Part shown: one piece after another, positions 1-8,108 of the stretch
How positions within the stretch are numbered: the first letter of the stretch is position 1
Layout of the letters: each line of letters opens with the position of its first letter
Assembly: GCA_002371295.1 (NCBI GenBank)
Contig: DFGZ01000227.1
Location: 1-32,491, forward strand
DNA: 32,491 nucleotides
Direction: 5' to 3'
From: Oribacterium sp. UBA3737
GTDB taxonomy: Bacteria; Bacillota_A; Clostridia; Lachnospirales; Lachnospiraceae
The notes under the pieces: generated by a model
Database searches by the model: none
Told to the model about the DNA's origin: nothing
What the model saw: the letters and a program-made list of their open reading frames with translations, nothing else
Program-made: the position numbers and the translations under genes

Positions 1-156
1 GCAGAGCTCCGGGAGTTTGATTTCTGAAGGCTGCCGGGGAAAGGCCTTCTGAAAAACTGTTACCGTAAATCTGTTATAAGTTAGAGTGAAGGCGTACTTT
101 CTATAGTCTTTATACTCGTCTGTGATTCAGATATAAAAGAGGAGAACAAAAGGAAG
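1..156 (+). other. Leader region upstream of cbiD
   Basis: No complete gene is visible here. The first 27 bases read through eight codons to a TGA in frame 1 and could be the tail of an upstream gene, but this is too short to identify. A GAAGGC...GCCTTC inverted repeat (about 26-50) has no T-run after it and is not called as a terminator. A GAGGAG ribosome binding site (about 138-143) and a second AAGGAAG element sit just before the cbiD ATG. I found no B12-box-like element in these bases. Confidence 0.3.
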
Positions 157-1713
157 ATGGAAAGATTTGTGCGGAAAAATCAGAAGGAACTAAGGTGCGG
201 TCTTACCACCGGAACCTGCGCTGCGGCTTGTGCCAAGGCAGCCATGCTGAATCTTCTGACAGGTCAGGTTCCGGAGAGCGTTAACATATCTCTTCCGGGA
301 GGGGATATAGTTTCACTCAAAGTTTCAAAAGTCAGTTACGATCAGTCTGATACAAGGATTTTTTATACAGAGAACTTCCAAGCGGATATTTGTTCTTTAG
401 AGCATAGCGAAAATGATGGAGCATCGGGGGAGTCTCCGGATTTAAAAAAGGATTTCCACAATTCCGGTTTCGGTCAGGGAAATTACGTATGTATGAAGTC
501 AGGGGGGAGTCAACATTCTGAATTCTTCACTTTAAAGGACTCCGGGGATGATCCTGATGTTACAAACGGAACGGAGATTCATGTAAGGATAGAGGAAGTT
601 GCAGCTGAGGATGTACCTCCTCATGCTTTTAAGTTTGAAAGTGACCCTTCAGGCTTTGGAGATGAGCCGGATAGGTTACCGGATAGATCCGGTTCATATA
701 TGACTCATCAGGCGAATGATAAGAAGGAGCCCGGGATTTTTCTCATAGGTGGAAAAGGTGTTGGTGTAGTCACGAAGCCGGGACTCCATCAGAATATAGG
801 TGAGAGTGCCATCAATCCTGTCCCGAGGGAAATGATATTCAGGGCTGTAAATGATGTTCTGGAAGCTACCGGAAATGAGGAACACAGAGAGATTTTTCTG
901 ATTACGGTCATGGTACCGGATGGGGAAGAGCTGGCGAAGAAGACATTCAACCCCATGCTTGGTATAGAGGGAGGCATTTCCATTCTGGGAACCACCGGAA
1001 TTGTTGAGCCAATGTCTGAGGCCTCAATAGTGGCCACCATTGAGGCTGAAATCAGGCAGAAGCTGTATTTTCAAAATGATAAGCAAGGTAAGACATATTC
1101 AGGGAAAAGCCATTCTGATATTGTAGCTTCTTACAAAGAAAAAGGTCTTCCGAGCATTGTAAAAGAAAATGCATGCGGAAATCCGATAGATTGCGCCGGT
1201 ACATCCGTGAAAGAGTGCAATGAGTCAATGATCATCGCGGTTCCCGGGAATTACGGTAAAAGGTATGCAGAGAAGCTGGGGCTTGATACAGGTAGATGTG
1301 TCACTGTATCGAATTATATAGGAGAAGCTATAGACCTTGCCATAGCTTACGGTTGCAGCAGCTTTCTTCTCATCGGAAATGTGGGAAAGCTTGTAAAGCT
1401 TGCAGCGGGGATAATGAATACCCACAGTAAGGTTGCTGACGGCAGGTGGGAGATATTTGCAGCACACCTTGCACTTTGCGGTGGAAACAAGGATCAAGTG
1501 AGAGCTATGAGAGAAGCCGCGACCACTGAAGAAATGCTCACGAGACTCCAGGAAATGGGGCTCAGGGAAGAAGTCATGGCTTCCATCATGAAAGAAGTTG
1601 AGTTTCAGATGGAGCATCGCATAAAGGGTAAGATGGAGTTTGGAGTCATTGTCTATTCCGAGAGATTCGGGATAGTCGGAAAATGCGGAGAAGCTGCTAA
1701 TAACAGGAGGTAG
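157..1713 (+). CDS. cbiD: Cobalt-precorrin-5B C1-methyltransferase CbiD, with three extra insertions
   Basis: CbiD transfers a methyl group from S-adenosylmethionine to C1 of cobalt-precorrin-5B in the anaerobic cobalamin pathway; it is cytoplasmic. The family N-terminus LRCGLTTGTCAAACAKAA is at residues 12-29, the DDPDVTNG motif at 131-138, the glycine-rich IGGKGVGVVTKPGL at 197-210, and PGNYG with its following segment near residue 365. The protein is 518 residues, while the family is usually near 370. The excess lies in three hydrophilic stretches, about 65-122, 147-191 and 306-350, placed between conserved blocks. The start has a GAGGAG/AAGGAAG ribosome binding site. It is the first gene of a + strand run; its stop is followed after 4 bases by a short antitoxin-like ORF and then cbiF. 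Family identity is secure; what the insertions do is unknown. Confidence 0.95.
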   Translation: MERFVRKNQKELRCGLTTGTCAAACAKAAMLNLLTGQVPESVNISLPGGDIVSLKVSKVSYDQSDTRIFYTENFQADICSLEHSENDGASGESPDLKKDFHNSGFGQGNYVCMKSGGSQHSEFFTLKDSGDDPDVTNGTEIHVRIEEVAAEDVPPHAFKFESDPSGFGDEPDRLPDRSGSYMTHQANDKKEPGIFLIGGKGVGVVTKPGLHQNIGESAINPVPREMIFRAVNDVLEATGNEEHREIFLITVMVPDGEELAKKTFNPMLGIEGGISILGTTGIVEPMSEASIVATIEAEIRQKLYFQNDKQGKTYSGKSHSDIVASYKEKGLPSIVKENACGNPIDCAGTSVKECNESMIIAVPGNYGKRYAEKLGLDTGRCVTVSNYIGEAIDLAIAYGCSSFLLIGNVGKLVKLAAGIMNTHSKVADGRWEIFAAHLALCGGNKDQVRAMREAATTEEMLTRLQEMGLREEVMASIMKEVEFQMEHRIKGKMEFGVIVYSERFGIVGKCGEAANNRR

Positions 1714-1717
1714 CAAC

Positions 1718-1885
1718 ATGAGTTCATTGTTTGATGATTTAAAAGAAGGTTTACAAGAAGCCATTGATTTTGAAAAAGGGAATAGTAACGCAAAAAAAGT
1801 GACTTCTGTGATTGATCCGGTAGAAAGGTATTCTGAGGAAGGCAAACAAGATAGTTTATCTTTCATTAAAATGGGAGAAAAATAA
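1718..1885 (+). pseudogene. 55-codon stub resembling the N-terminus of an HTH-type antitoxin
   Basis: This short ORF has a strong ribosome binding site (AGGAGG at 1705-1710, seven bases before the ATG). Its TAA shares one base with the cbiF ATG, so translation is probably coupled. The peptide begins MSSLFDDLKEGLQEAIDFEKG. That is the usual opening of small helix-turn-helix antitoxins/regulators, which continue with a proline-containing stretch (here VIDPVERYSEE) and then an HTH domain of about 45 residues. The HTH part is missing: the sequence runs into an unrelated tail and stops. I read it as the N-terminal remnant of a toxin-antitoxin gene, kept open because it bridges cbiD and cbiF. Recognition is from memory of the family. 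It could instead be a functional small protein. Confidence 0.6.
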
Positions 1886-2664
1886 TGGTACATTTTGTGG
1901 GAGCGGGTCCGGGAGATCCGGAGCTTATTACAGTTAAGGGTCTGAGACTTCTCAGAGAGGCGGATATCGTAATTTACGCCGGTTCTCTGGTTAATGCCGA
2001 GCTTCTTTCTAACTGCAGGGAAACAGCAGAGATCTTTGATTCAAAGGAAATGGATCTCATAGATGTCACAGAGGTTTACAAGAGAGCCGAAAAAGAAAAA
2101 AAGACTGTGGTGAGGCTTCATACAGGAGATCCAAGTTTATACGGTGCTATACGTGAGCAGATGGACTGGCTTAAGCAAAACGGCATAGAGTATGATGTCT
2201 GTCCCGGGGTAAGTTCATTTTCAGGAGCTGCAGCGGCATTGAAAAAGGAGTATACACTTCCGGGAGTGACTCAGACAGTTATCATCACAAGAGCAGAGGG
2301 CCGGACACCGGTGCCGGAGAAGGAAAAGCTGAGAAGGCTTGCTGAACACCGGGCTACTATGGTGCTGTTTTTGTCTGCCACCTTATCGGAAAAAGTCAGA
2401 GATGAACTGGTAGCCGGAGGTTATGCCGGGGACACGCCTGCGGCGGTAGTGTTCAGAGCCACCTGGCCTGATGAAGAAGTGGTGAGGACAACATTGGCAG
2501 AGCTTCCTGAGGCATTTAAACGTGACGAGGCAAGGCGCGAAGACGGAAATATGAAGCAGGCTCTGATAATAGTCGGCGCGGCAATTGACGATAAAACAGT
2601 ATACGAATACTCAAAGCTGTATGACCGTAATTTTGTTACAGGTTACAGGGGAATCGGTAAATGA
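1885..2664 (+). CDS. cobM: Cobalt-precorrin-4 C11-methyltransferase (CbiF/CobM)
   Basis: The enzyme methylates C11 of cobalt-precorrin-4 using S-adenosylmethionine, giving cobalt-precorrin-5A. The 259-residue length is normal for the family. The tetrapyrrole methylase signature VGAGPGDPELITVKG is at residues 5-19, followed by ADIVIYAGSLVN, the LHTGDPSLYGAI loop near residues 78-89, CPGVSSFSGAAAAL near 111-124, and a VVFRATWPDE segment towards the C-terminus. Unlike most other B12 enzymes in this window it has no extra insertion. Its ATG overlaps the stop of the antitoxin-like stub by one base. cbiG, which acts on its product, follows after a gap of about 130 bases if the GTG start is used. 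Confidence 0.95.
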   Translation: MVHFVGAGPGDPELITVKGLRLLREADIVIYAGSLVNAELLSNCRETAEIFDSKEMDLIDVTEVYKRAEKEKKTVVRLHTGDPSLYGAIREQMDWLKQNGIEYDVCPGVSSFSGAAAALKKEYTLPGVTQTVIITRAEGRTPVPEKEKLRRLAEHRATMVLFLSATLSEKVRDELVAGGYAGDTPAAVVFRATWPDEEVVRTTLAELPEAFKRDEARREDGNMKQALIIVGAAIDDKTVYEYSKLYDRNFVTGYRGIGK

Positions 2665-2796
2665 AGCTCAGGGCCCTTTCCGGGAAAAGGCTCAGTTTCA
2701 GTATCCGGCAGGATAGATTGAATGCACCGGATCATCGTAAAAGCGCGTGATTTGGTACATGTAACACTTGAATCAGGTTATAAAGGGAGGCAGTGC

Positions 2797-4098
2797 GTGA
2801 GAATAGAAATCATCGCTTTTTCTGAAAAAGGATATCGTCTGGGGGAAAGCATTAAAGAAAGATGCTTAGGGACTGAGAGAGTGCCAATGGATATTTCGGG
2901 GATGCCGGAGGACAGGAAATGGGAAATCGGCCTTCATGCAAAGACCAGGGCCCTTCCTGAGATTTCGGAGCCAAGGGAATTAAAGGAGCTCATTTCACTT
3001 TGGTTTGGAAGGTCCATAGATGAAGTTTCCGGTCCTTCTGATGCTTCGTTGAAGGAAGTTTCAGGTGCGGGGATTTCTGAAGTACTGAATCCGGAGGAAA
3101 ACCTATACGGAAAGTTTTCTATTGATTCTGATCTGAGCCCTGAACAGAGTTCTGAGTCTGGCCCTGAACAGAAACCATGCACAGGAAAGGGGAGAGAAAA
3201 AGCCTCTGCCATCATCTTTATAGGTTCCACAGGAATCGCCGTGAGAGCCATTGCACCTTTTATCAGGCATAAATCCGAGGATCCGGCGGTTCTCGTCATA
3301 GATGAGGCAGGCCATTTTGTTATTTCACTTCTTTCCGGACATCTGGGAGGTGCCAATGAACTTACGATGTTTATTTCCAGACTCATTTCCGCGGAGCCTG
3401 TCATCACCACAGCTTCAGATATAGAGGGGGCTTTTTCAGTAGACGTTTTTGCAAAGGAAAACGGATTTATCCTTTCCGATTTCGGAAAGGCAAAGGAAGC
3501 TCAGGCGAAGGTGCTGAGAGGCGAGAAATTACGAATATACAGTGACATTGACATGGAAAATCTCCTGAAGAGACCGGGGATCGGGGAAGCTGAGATGGTA
3601 TCATCGAAAGAAATCGATAAGGCTGATATCGTCATAAGCTACAGGACTAAACTTCTTGAGTACAGTGAGCCTGTGATAAGACCCTTCAATGCCATCGGAC
3701 TCAGGCTCACGGCGAAGCGGATATATGTGGGAATCGGAGCCAGGAAGGGTGTTTCCGAGGAAGATGTGATGAAGGCCTATGACAACTGCCTTAAGTCTTC
3801 CGGTATCGATGCTTCGGCGGTAGCGGCACTTGTAAGCATTGACATAAAAAAGAATGAGCAGGGGATACTGACCTTCAGCTATAAGAGGGAAATCCCCTTC
3901 ATCACTTACACTGCAGAAGAGCTGTGTTCGATTGATGGTGACTTCGCGGCAAGTGCCTTCGTTCAGAGCGTTACAGGTGTTTCCAATGTCTGCGAAAGGG
4001 CAGCAGCCTATGCCGCGTCAAGGAACGGCCGCGAAAAGGTGCTGGTACATAAACAGATTTACGGAAATGTGACATTGGCGGTGGCAGTGGCGATGTGA
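2797..4098 (+). CDS. cbiG: Cobalt-precorrin-5A hydrolase CbiG, with one large insertion
   Basis: CbiG opens the ring-A lactone of cobalt-precorrin-5A and releases the C20 unit as acetaldehyde, giving cobalt-precorrin-5B for CbiD. I chose the GTG at 2797 because AGGGAGG lies six bases before it and the product then begins RIEIIAFSEKGYRLGESI, the usual CbiG start. An in-frame ATG at 2722 would add 25 residues unlike the family. With the GTG the protein is 433 residues against about 350 for the family. The core stretch from GSTGIAVRAIAPF to VISLLSGHLGGANEL is at about residues 143-183, and the C-terminal CbiG domain (GIGARKGVSEEDV) follows. The extra length is mostly a Ser/Glu/Pro-rich stretch at about residues 73-135, which includes the near-repeat SPEQSSESGPEQ. 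Confidence 0.93.
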   Translation: MRIEIIAFSEKGYRLGESIKERCLGTERVPMDISGMPEDRKWEIGLHAKTRALPEISEPRELKELISLWFGRSIDEVSGPSDASLKEVSGAGISEVLNPEENLYGKFSIDSDLSPEQSSESGPEQKPCTGKGREKASAIIFIGSTGIAVRAIAPFIRHKSEDPAVLVIDEAGHFVISLLSGHLGGANELTMFISRLISAEPVITTASDIEGAFSVDVFAKENGFILSDFGKAKEAQAKVLRGEKLRIYSDIDMENLLKRPGIGEAEMVSSKEIDKADIVISYRTKLLEYSEPVIRPFNAIGLRLTAKRIYVGIGARKGVSEEDVMKAYDNCLKSSGIDASAVAALVSIDIKKNEQGILTFSYKREIPFITYTAEELCSIDGDFAASAFVQSVTGVSNVCERAAAYAASRNGREKVLVHKQIYGNVTLAVAVAM

Positions 4099-4184
4099 GA
4101 CCGGTTTATAAAAATATTTTCCTCGCCGATAAGAAATACAGAAATGGTTTTTGTACGGTTTAATTACCCGGAAGGGAGGATATT

Positions 4185-6077
4185 ATGCAGATGACTTGTC
4201 CAAAATGTGGAGCTGAGATAAATCCCGGAATGAAGTTTTGCCGAAAATGCGGAGCTCCCCTTCAAAATGTGATGCAGGGTCAGCCAAATGCTCAGAGTCA
4301 GCCGAATATGTACGGTCAGGCGAATACCCAGAGTCAGTCAAACATGTACGGCCAGCAGAATACGCAGAGTCAGCCGAACATGTACGGCCAGGCGAATACC
4401 CAGAGTCAGTCAAATATGTACAGCCAGGCGAATACGCAGGGCCAGCCAAACATGTACGGCCAGCAGAATACGCAGGGCCAGCCAAATATGTACGGCCAGG
4501 CGAATACCCAGAGTCAGCCAAATATGTACGGCCAGCAGAATGCATATGGTCAGCCAGATATGTACGGTCAGCCCCAAATGCAGTACGGTACGGTAAAGCC
4601 GAAGAAAAAGTCGGGGCTTCTCATGGGGATCGGAGCCGGAGTTTTGGTACTGGCAGTTCTTGCGGCGGGGGGATTTTTTGCATTTAAGCTTTTGCCCGGA
4701 TTCTTCAAGGACCCAAAGACTCTGTTTGCGGAAAATTTGGTTTCTGTTACCAGAAATTTCAGTGAGGAGTTCAAGGATTTCGGAACAAAGCCGGTTGAAG
4801 CAATGGTCCATCTGGGAATTGATGATGCAAAGGATTCACATACAACAACAAAAATCACCACTGTAGAATCCAGTACTTCAAAGAATGATCAGGAGTATGC
4901 TTTGGAGCAGACCTACAGTTATGATTCCGGAAGCGGAGATTCCTCATATATTTTATCGGTAAACATGGGAGATTCCTCTCTTGGAACCGGAGGAGTATAT
5001 TACAATGGAAATGAATTTATATTTGCTCCTGCAAGTACGACTTCTCCTATGGTCAGATACGAGATGGATGAAAGCGTGGCAAAGTCACTGGGAGCGTACC
5101 AGACGATAGACAGATATACCCTGATGCTGAAGGGGATGTCTTCTGAGAATACAGTAGACTGGGATAAACAGCTTGCAGATTTTCTTGAGGGACCACTTGA
5201 AGGAATAGATAAAGAAGAATTTGAAAAATCCAAGGAGGACTATACCGTTTTCGGAAAGACCTGTGAATGTGATGCAGTGAGCATTACAGTGACCGGTCAG
5301 GAAGCGGCAGACCTTTTTGAGGGAATGACAAAACTTATTACTGTCGGTATTTCAAACGGTTATGATTATGACACGAAGGAAATATTCGGTGAGAGTAAGG
5401 AGGATGACAGCTTCAGCCTGAAGGCAACGACCTATTCTTACAAGAATAGTCCTGTTGGTGTTGTTATCAGTATTTCCAAGGATACCGAGTCACAAAGTAT
5501 TAATTTAAGCGGATATAGCAGCGGTAATGAAAAGCAGGTTATCCTCGATGTTCCGTCTGATAAAGGGAAAGCCTTTTATTATGAGGACGGAGTTTACAGC
5601 ATTGACTCAGGATACAGGGTTTTAAACAAAATTGATTTTGGTGAGCTTTCAATAGTTGTGGATGAAACCGGAACAATAAACGGTCAGGACCGGGATCTCA
5701 ATGGAAGCTTAACAATTAATGCCGGAGATAAAGCCGAAAAAATACACCTTAAGGAGAACAGTTTCACAGGCTCCATCAGCCAGAAAATAAGCGATGGAAA
5801 GGGCCAGCTCGTGACTGAGATTAAAACCAAGGAAGGACATGCAAAAATAACCACCAGCTACGAGAGAGGAAAACTTCAGGAAGATAAGCTAAAGGCACCG
5901 GTGTTCCTTCCGGAATCAGGTATAGATTGCGGAAGAGATCTGGATGTCCTGAAAGAAAACATCCATTCCAAAATGCTTGGAGATAAAGGTAATGATTCAG
6001 GCTTTGTAAGCATGGGAAACAGAAATTCCCTTGTGCGTCTTGGATATATTATCTCACTGATTGTCAGAAACAGATAA
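4185..6077 (+). CDS. Zinc-ribbon membrane protein with Q/N-rich 12-residue repeats
   Basis: A 630-residue protein of unknown function. It opens with a zinc ribbon, two CxxC pairs at Cys5/Cys8 and Cys19/Cys22. Residues 37-132 are eight copies of a 12-residue unit of the form QSQPNMYGQANT. A basic stretch (KPKKK) and one membrane helix follow at about 144-168. The remaining roughly 460 residues are Ser/Thr/Gly-rich and probably lie outside the membrane, with the ribbon and repeats in the cytoplasm. This domain order (zinc ribbon, disordered linker, single helix, extracellular region) is common in Firmicutes. The GGGAGG ribosome binding site lies about seven bases before the ATG. It is the first gene of the non-B12 island after cbiG. 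The extracellular part was not recognised as any known domain. Confidence 0.8.
   Translation: MQMTCPKCGAEINPGMKFCRKCGAPLQNVMQGQPNAQSQPNMYGQANTQSQSNMYGQQNTQSQPNMYGQANTQSQSNMYSQANTQGQPNMYGQQNTQGQPNMYGQANTQSQPNMYGQQNAYGQPDMYGQPQMQYGTVKPKKKSGLLMGIGAGVLVLAVLAAGGFFAFKLLPGFFKDPKTLFAENLVSVTRNFSEEFKDFGTKPVEAMVHLGIDDAKDSHTTTKITTVESSTSKNDQEYALEQTYSYDSGSGDSSYILSVNMGDSSLGTGGVYYNGNEFIFAPASTTSPMVRYEMDESVAKSLGAYQTIDRYTLMLKGMSSENTVDWDKQLADFLEGPLEGIDKEEFEKSKEDYTVFGKTCECDAVSITVTGQEAADLFEGMTKLITVGISNGYDYDTKEIFGESKEDDSFSLKATTYSYKNSPVGVVISISKDTESQSINLSGYSSGNEKQVILDVPSDKGKAFYYEDGVYSIDSGYRVLNKIDFGELSIVVDETGTINGQDRDLNGSLTINAGDKAEKIHLKENSFTGSISQKISDGKGQLVTEIKTKEGHAKITTSYERGKLQEDKLKAPVFLPESGIDCGRDLDVLKENIHSKMLGDKGNDSGFVSMGNRNSLVRLGYIISLIVRNR
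4293..4580 (+). repeat. Eight tandem 36-nt repeats coding for a Q/N/M/Y/G-rich linker
   Basis: Eight in-frame copies of a 36-base unit, starting at 4293, 4329, 4365, 4401, 4437, 4473, 4509 and 4545, each encode a variant of QSQPNMYGQANT. The central copies are close to identical in DNA, with A/Q and S/P alternations. The eighth has diverged (YGQPDMYGQPQM). As the unit has no stop codon in several other frames, long spurious ORFs cross it on both strands. Confidence 0.92.
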
Positions 6078-6193
6078 TGAAATAGAAAAAGTATGTCAGC
6101 TCAATAATCAGTACTGCGCATATTTTCCTTTCTTGTATGGCTGTAAAAAAATAAGAGATATCACTGTATAAAAAAAGATAACAGGTATCACAT

Positions 6194-6814
6194 ATGATTG
6201 AAGCAAAGGGTCTCGTTAAAAGATACGGTAAGTTTACGGCGGTGGTGGGTGCTTCCCTGTCCCTTGAAAAAGGTGAGACAGTAGCATTGCTCGGCTCCAA
6301 CGGAAGCGGCAAAAGCACGCTGCTTGCAATGCTTGCCATGATTCTTAAACCGGATTTTGGTGAAGTGACTGTGGACGGTCTTAAAGGTAAAAAGGCTAAG
6401 GAAAAGGTAGCTTACGTTCCTCAGGAAATAGTTCTTTTTGAAGAATTGACCGTTATGGAAAATCTGTTTGCCTGGTCATCACTCAATGGAAAAGATAATA
6501 CAGAACGTGCCGAATATCTTGTTAATGAACTTGAAATGGCGGATTTTAAAAGAAAACGTGTGGACAGACTCTCCGGCGGACAGAGAAGAAGAGTCAATCT
6601 GGCGGTTTCCCTGATGGGGAAATATGAATATCTTCTGCTGGATGAACCCCTTGCGGGAATAGATGCTCACGGAGGAGAATGCATCGAACAGCTTTTAAGA
6701 AAAGAAAAAGAAAAGGGATGCGCTATGATCATAACGGAGCATAACCCGACGATTCTTTTACCGCTTACGGATCGTTCGCTGAGAATTGAAAGGGGACACC
6801 TGACTGCATTATAA
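6194..6814 (+). CDS. ABC transporter ATP-binding protein
   Basis: A 206-residue cytoplasmic ATPase subunit. Walker A GSNGSGKST is at residues 34-42, the Q-loop glutamine at about 77, the LSGGQ signature at 126-130, Walker B YLLLDEP at 146-152 and the H-loop histidine at about 183. All catalytic positions are intact. It is slightly shorter than typical importer ATPases and fits the small ATPases that pair with ABC-2 type exporter membrane subunits. Two such permease genes follow directly on the same strand, so it very likely powers an exporter made with them. The substrate cannot be told from the sequence. The ribosome binding site is weak. Confidence 0.9.
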   Translation: MIEAKGLVKRYGKFTAVVGASLSLEKGETVALLGSNGSGKSTLLAMLAMILKPDFGEVTVDGLKGKKAKEKVAYVPQEIVLFEELTVMENLFAWSSLNGKDNTERAEYLVNELEMADFKRKRVDRLSGGQRRRVNLAVSLMGKYEYLLLDEPLAGIDAHGGECIEQLLRKEKEKGCAMIITEHNPTILLPLTDRSLRIERGHLTAL

Positions 6815-6899
6815 GTCCCGGTCATCCGGAGAATGCTTTAATCAGCAGCTCCATAAGGTCTTGCTGATGATGGCGCAACAATGGTATGGGGGGTATCGA

Positions 6900-8108
6900 A
6901 TGAATCCTTTCATGTTCATACTGTATGATATAAAAAGACTGTTCGGTCGCGGAAAAACGGCCTTTTTGGCTATGCTTTCTCCGATTCCCGTTATCCTGAT
7001 GTTTGCACTGTTCCTGGCGCCCATGCTCACCCAGGGGAAAGGAGTCTTTTTTTCCGGTGCGATCCTGAATGAGGATAACAGCGAAAGCGTTGAACAGCTG
7101 ATGAACATAATCATCAACTATGAGGTTAAAAAGGGCAATGTGGCCGTTTATCCGGTAAAAGAAAAAGAAACGGGAGAACGCATGGTGGACGAGGGGAAGG
7201 TTGCGGTATTCATGTATATACCTCCCGACACCTATACAGATTCCATGAACGGGAAAAGAGCGGTCATGGAATTCTATTATTCACCCTCCCGTGCTTTTGA
7301 TGCCCTGACCTTTTATACCGGAATAAAAAGCAGTATATCGGTTTTCGGACAGGGAATCCGGCTTGTGAACAGCGCAGTTGGCATCGCAGAGAATCTGGGC
7401 TTAAGTGAGGAAGAGATAATCAGAATTTGGGATGAAGGAGTGGTGGATCTGCAAAATGTTTTTATTCACAGAGGCAGAGTCATAGGTAAAAACGGTATAT
7501 TTCTGTTTGGAGCCGATTATCATTTCAGATTTGCCATAGCGCTTCTTTTTGCCACATGTGCCTATATGTCTTCATTTCCGGTCATCTACCTTACCAGTCT
7601 CGACTTATCGGAAATCTTCGGCAAAAGAAGCATTCCGACAAAAAGGCTGGCAGCATACTTTACAGCCAGGATCATTTCCGGTGCCATTCTTATCCTGTCA
7701 TCATTTTTGATAATGTTTCCGGTCGCACGTCTGTTAAGACAGATACAGTTTGATTTCGCCATGTCTGTTATTCCGGGAATAATATTAACATCTTTTGTTT
7801 TCTCATCTCTTGGGGTCCTTTTAGGTTCAATGTTTAAGCGCGGGCAGTCTGCGCTCTGGGCCGGACTTTATTTCGGAACCGCATCCATAGCGGGGGTTGC
7901 ATTTTTATCAGACAAGACAGATCTCCCGGAAGCAGTGGCTTTTTTAATGAGGATTTCACCCTTCAGAGCCGGTGTGAGCATCTTTTCCAATGGTATGTTC
8001 AATCTTATGATCGAACGATACACATTTGATATGTGTGTATTGCTTTCGGCATTTGTGATCTTTTCCGCTGCCGGGTTTGTGTTATTCAGAAAAAGGAGTG
8101 CCTTATGA
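6900..8108 (+). CDS. ABC-2 type transporter permease (first of a pair)
   Basis: A membrane subunit of an ABC-2 type exporter, 402 residues from the ATG at 6900. I preferred this start to an upstream in-frame ATG at 6861 because GGGGGG lies about six bases before it and the product then opens MNPFMFILYDIKRLFGRGK, a normal ABC-2 N-terminus. One hydrophobic helix (about 20-40) precedes a long extracellular loop (about 45-205). A C-terminal block of roughly five helices follows, including SSFPVIYLTSLDLSEIFGKR and SSLGVLLGSMFKRGQSALW. The stop overlaps the next permease start (ATGA), which points to translational coupling and a heteromeric channel with the 6194-6814 ATPase. Confidence 0.8.
   Translation: MNPFMFILYDIKRLFGRGKTAFLAMLSPIPVILMFALFLAPMLTQGKGVFFSGAILNEDNSESVEQLMNIIINYEVKKGNVAVYPVKEKETGERMVDEGKVAVFMYIPPDTYTDSMNGKRAVMEFYYSPSRAFDALTFYTGIKSSISVFGQGIRLVNSAVGIAENLGLSEEEIIRIWDEGVVDLQNVFIHRGRVIGKNGIFLFGADYHFRFAIALLFATCAYMSSFPVIYLTSLDLSEIFGKRSIPTKRLAAYFTARIISGAILILSSFLIMFPVARLLRQIQFDFAMSVIPGIILTSFVFSSLGVLLGSMFKRGQSALWAGLYFGTASIAGVAFLSDKTDLPEAVAFLMRISPFRAGVSIFSNGMFNLMIERYTFDMCVLLSAFVIFSAAGFVLFRKRSAL

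Noticed and set aside
26..50. GAAGGC...GCCTTC inverted repeat as a terminator or riboswitch piece
   Set aside because: No T-run follows and no B12-box-like sequence is present; too short to support a call.
1225..1893. 222-codon ORF on the - strand opposite cbiD
   Set aside because: It is antisense to conserved CbiD coding sequence, with no family resemblance and no convincing ribosome binding site.
2722..2796. 25-residue N-terminal extension of CbiG from an upstream ATG
   Set aside because: The GTG at 2797 has a much better ribosome binding site and matches the family start; the extension resembles nothing in CbiG.
4183..4811. Several long ORFs in other frames on both strands across the 36-nt repeats (for example 4238-4687 + and 4183-4545 -)
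   Set aside because: They are open only because the repeat unit lacks stops in those frames. Their products are low-complexity echoes, and the zinc-ribbon frame has a ribosome binding site and a meaningful domain order.
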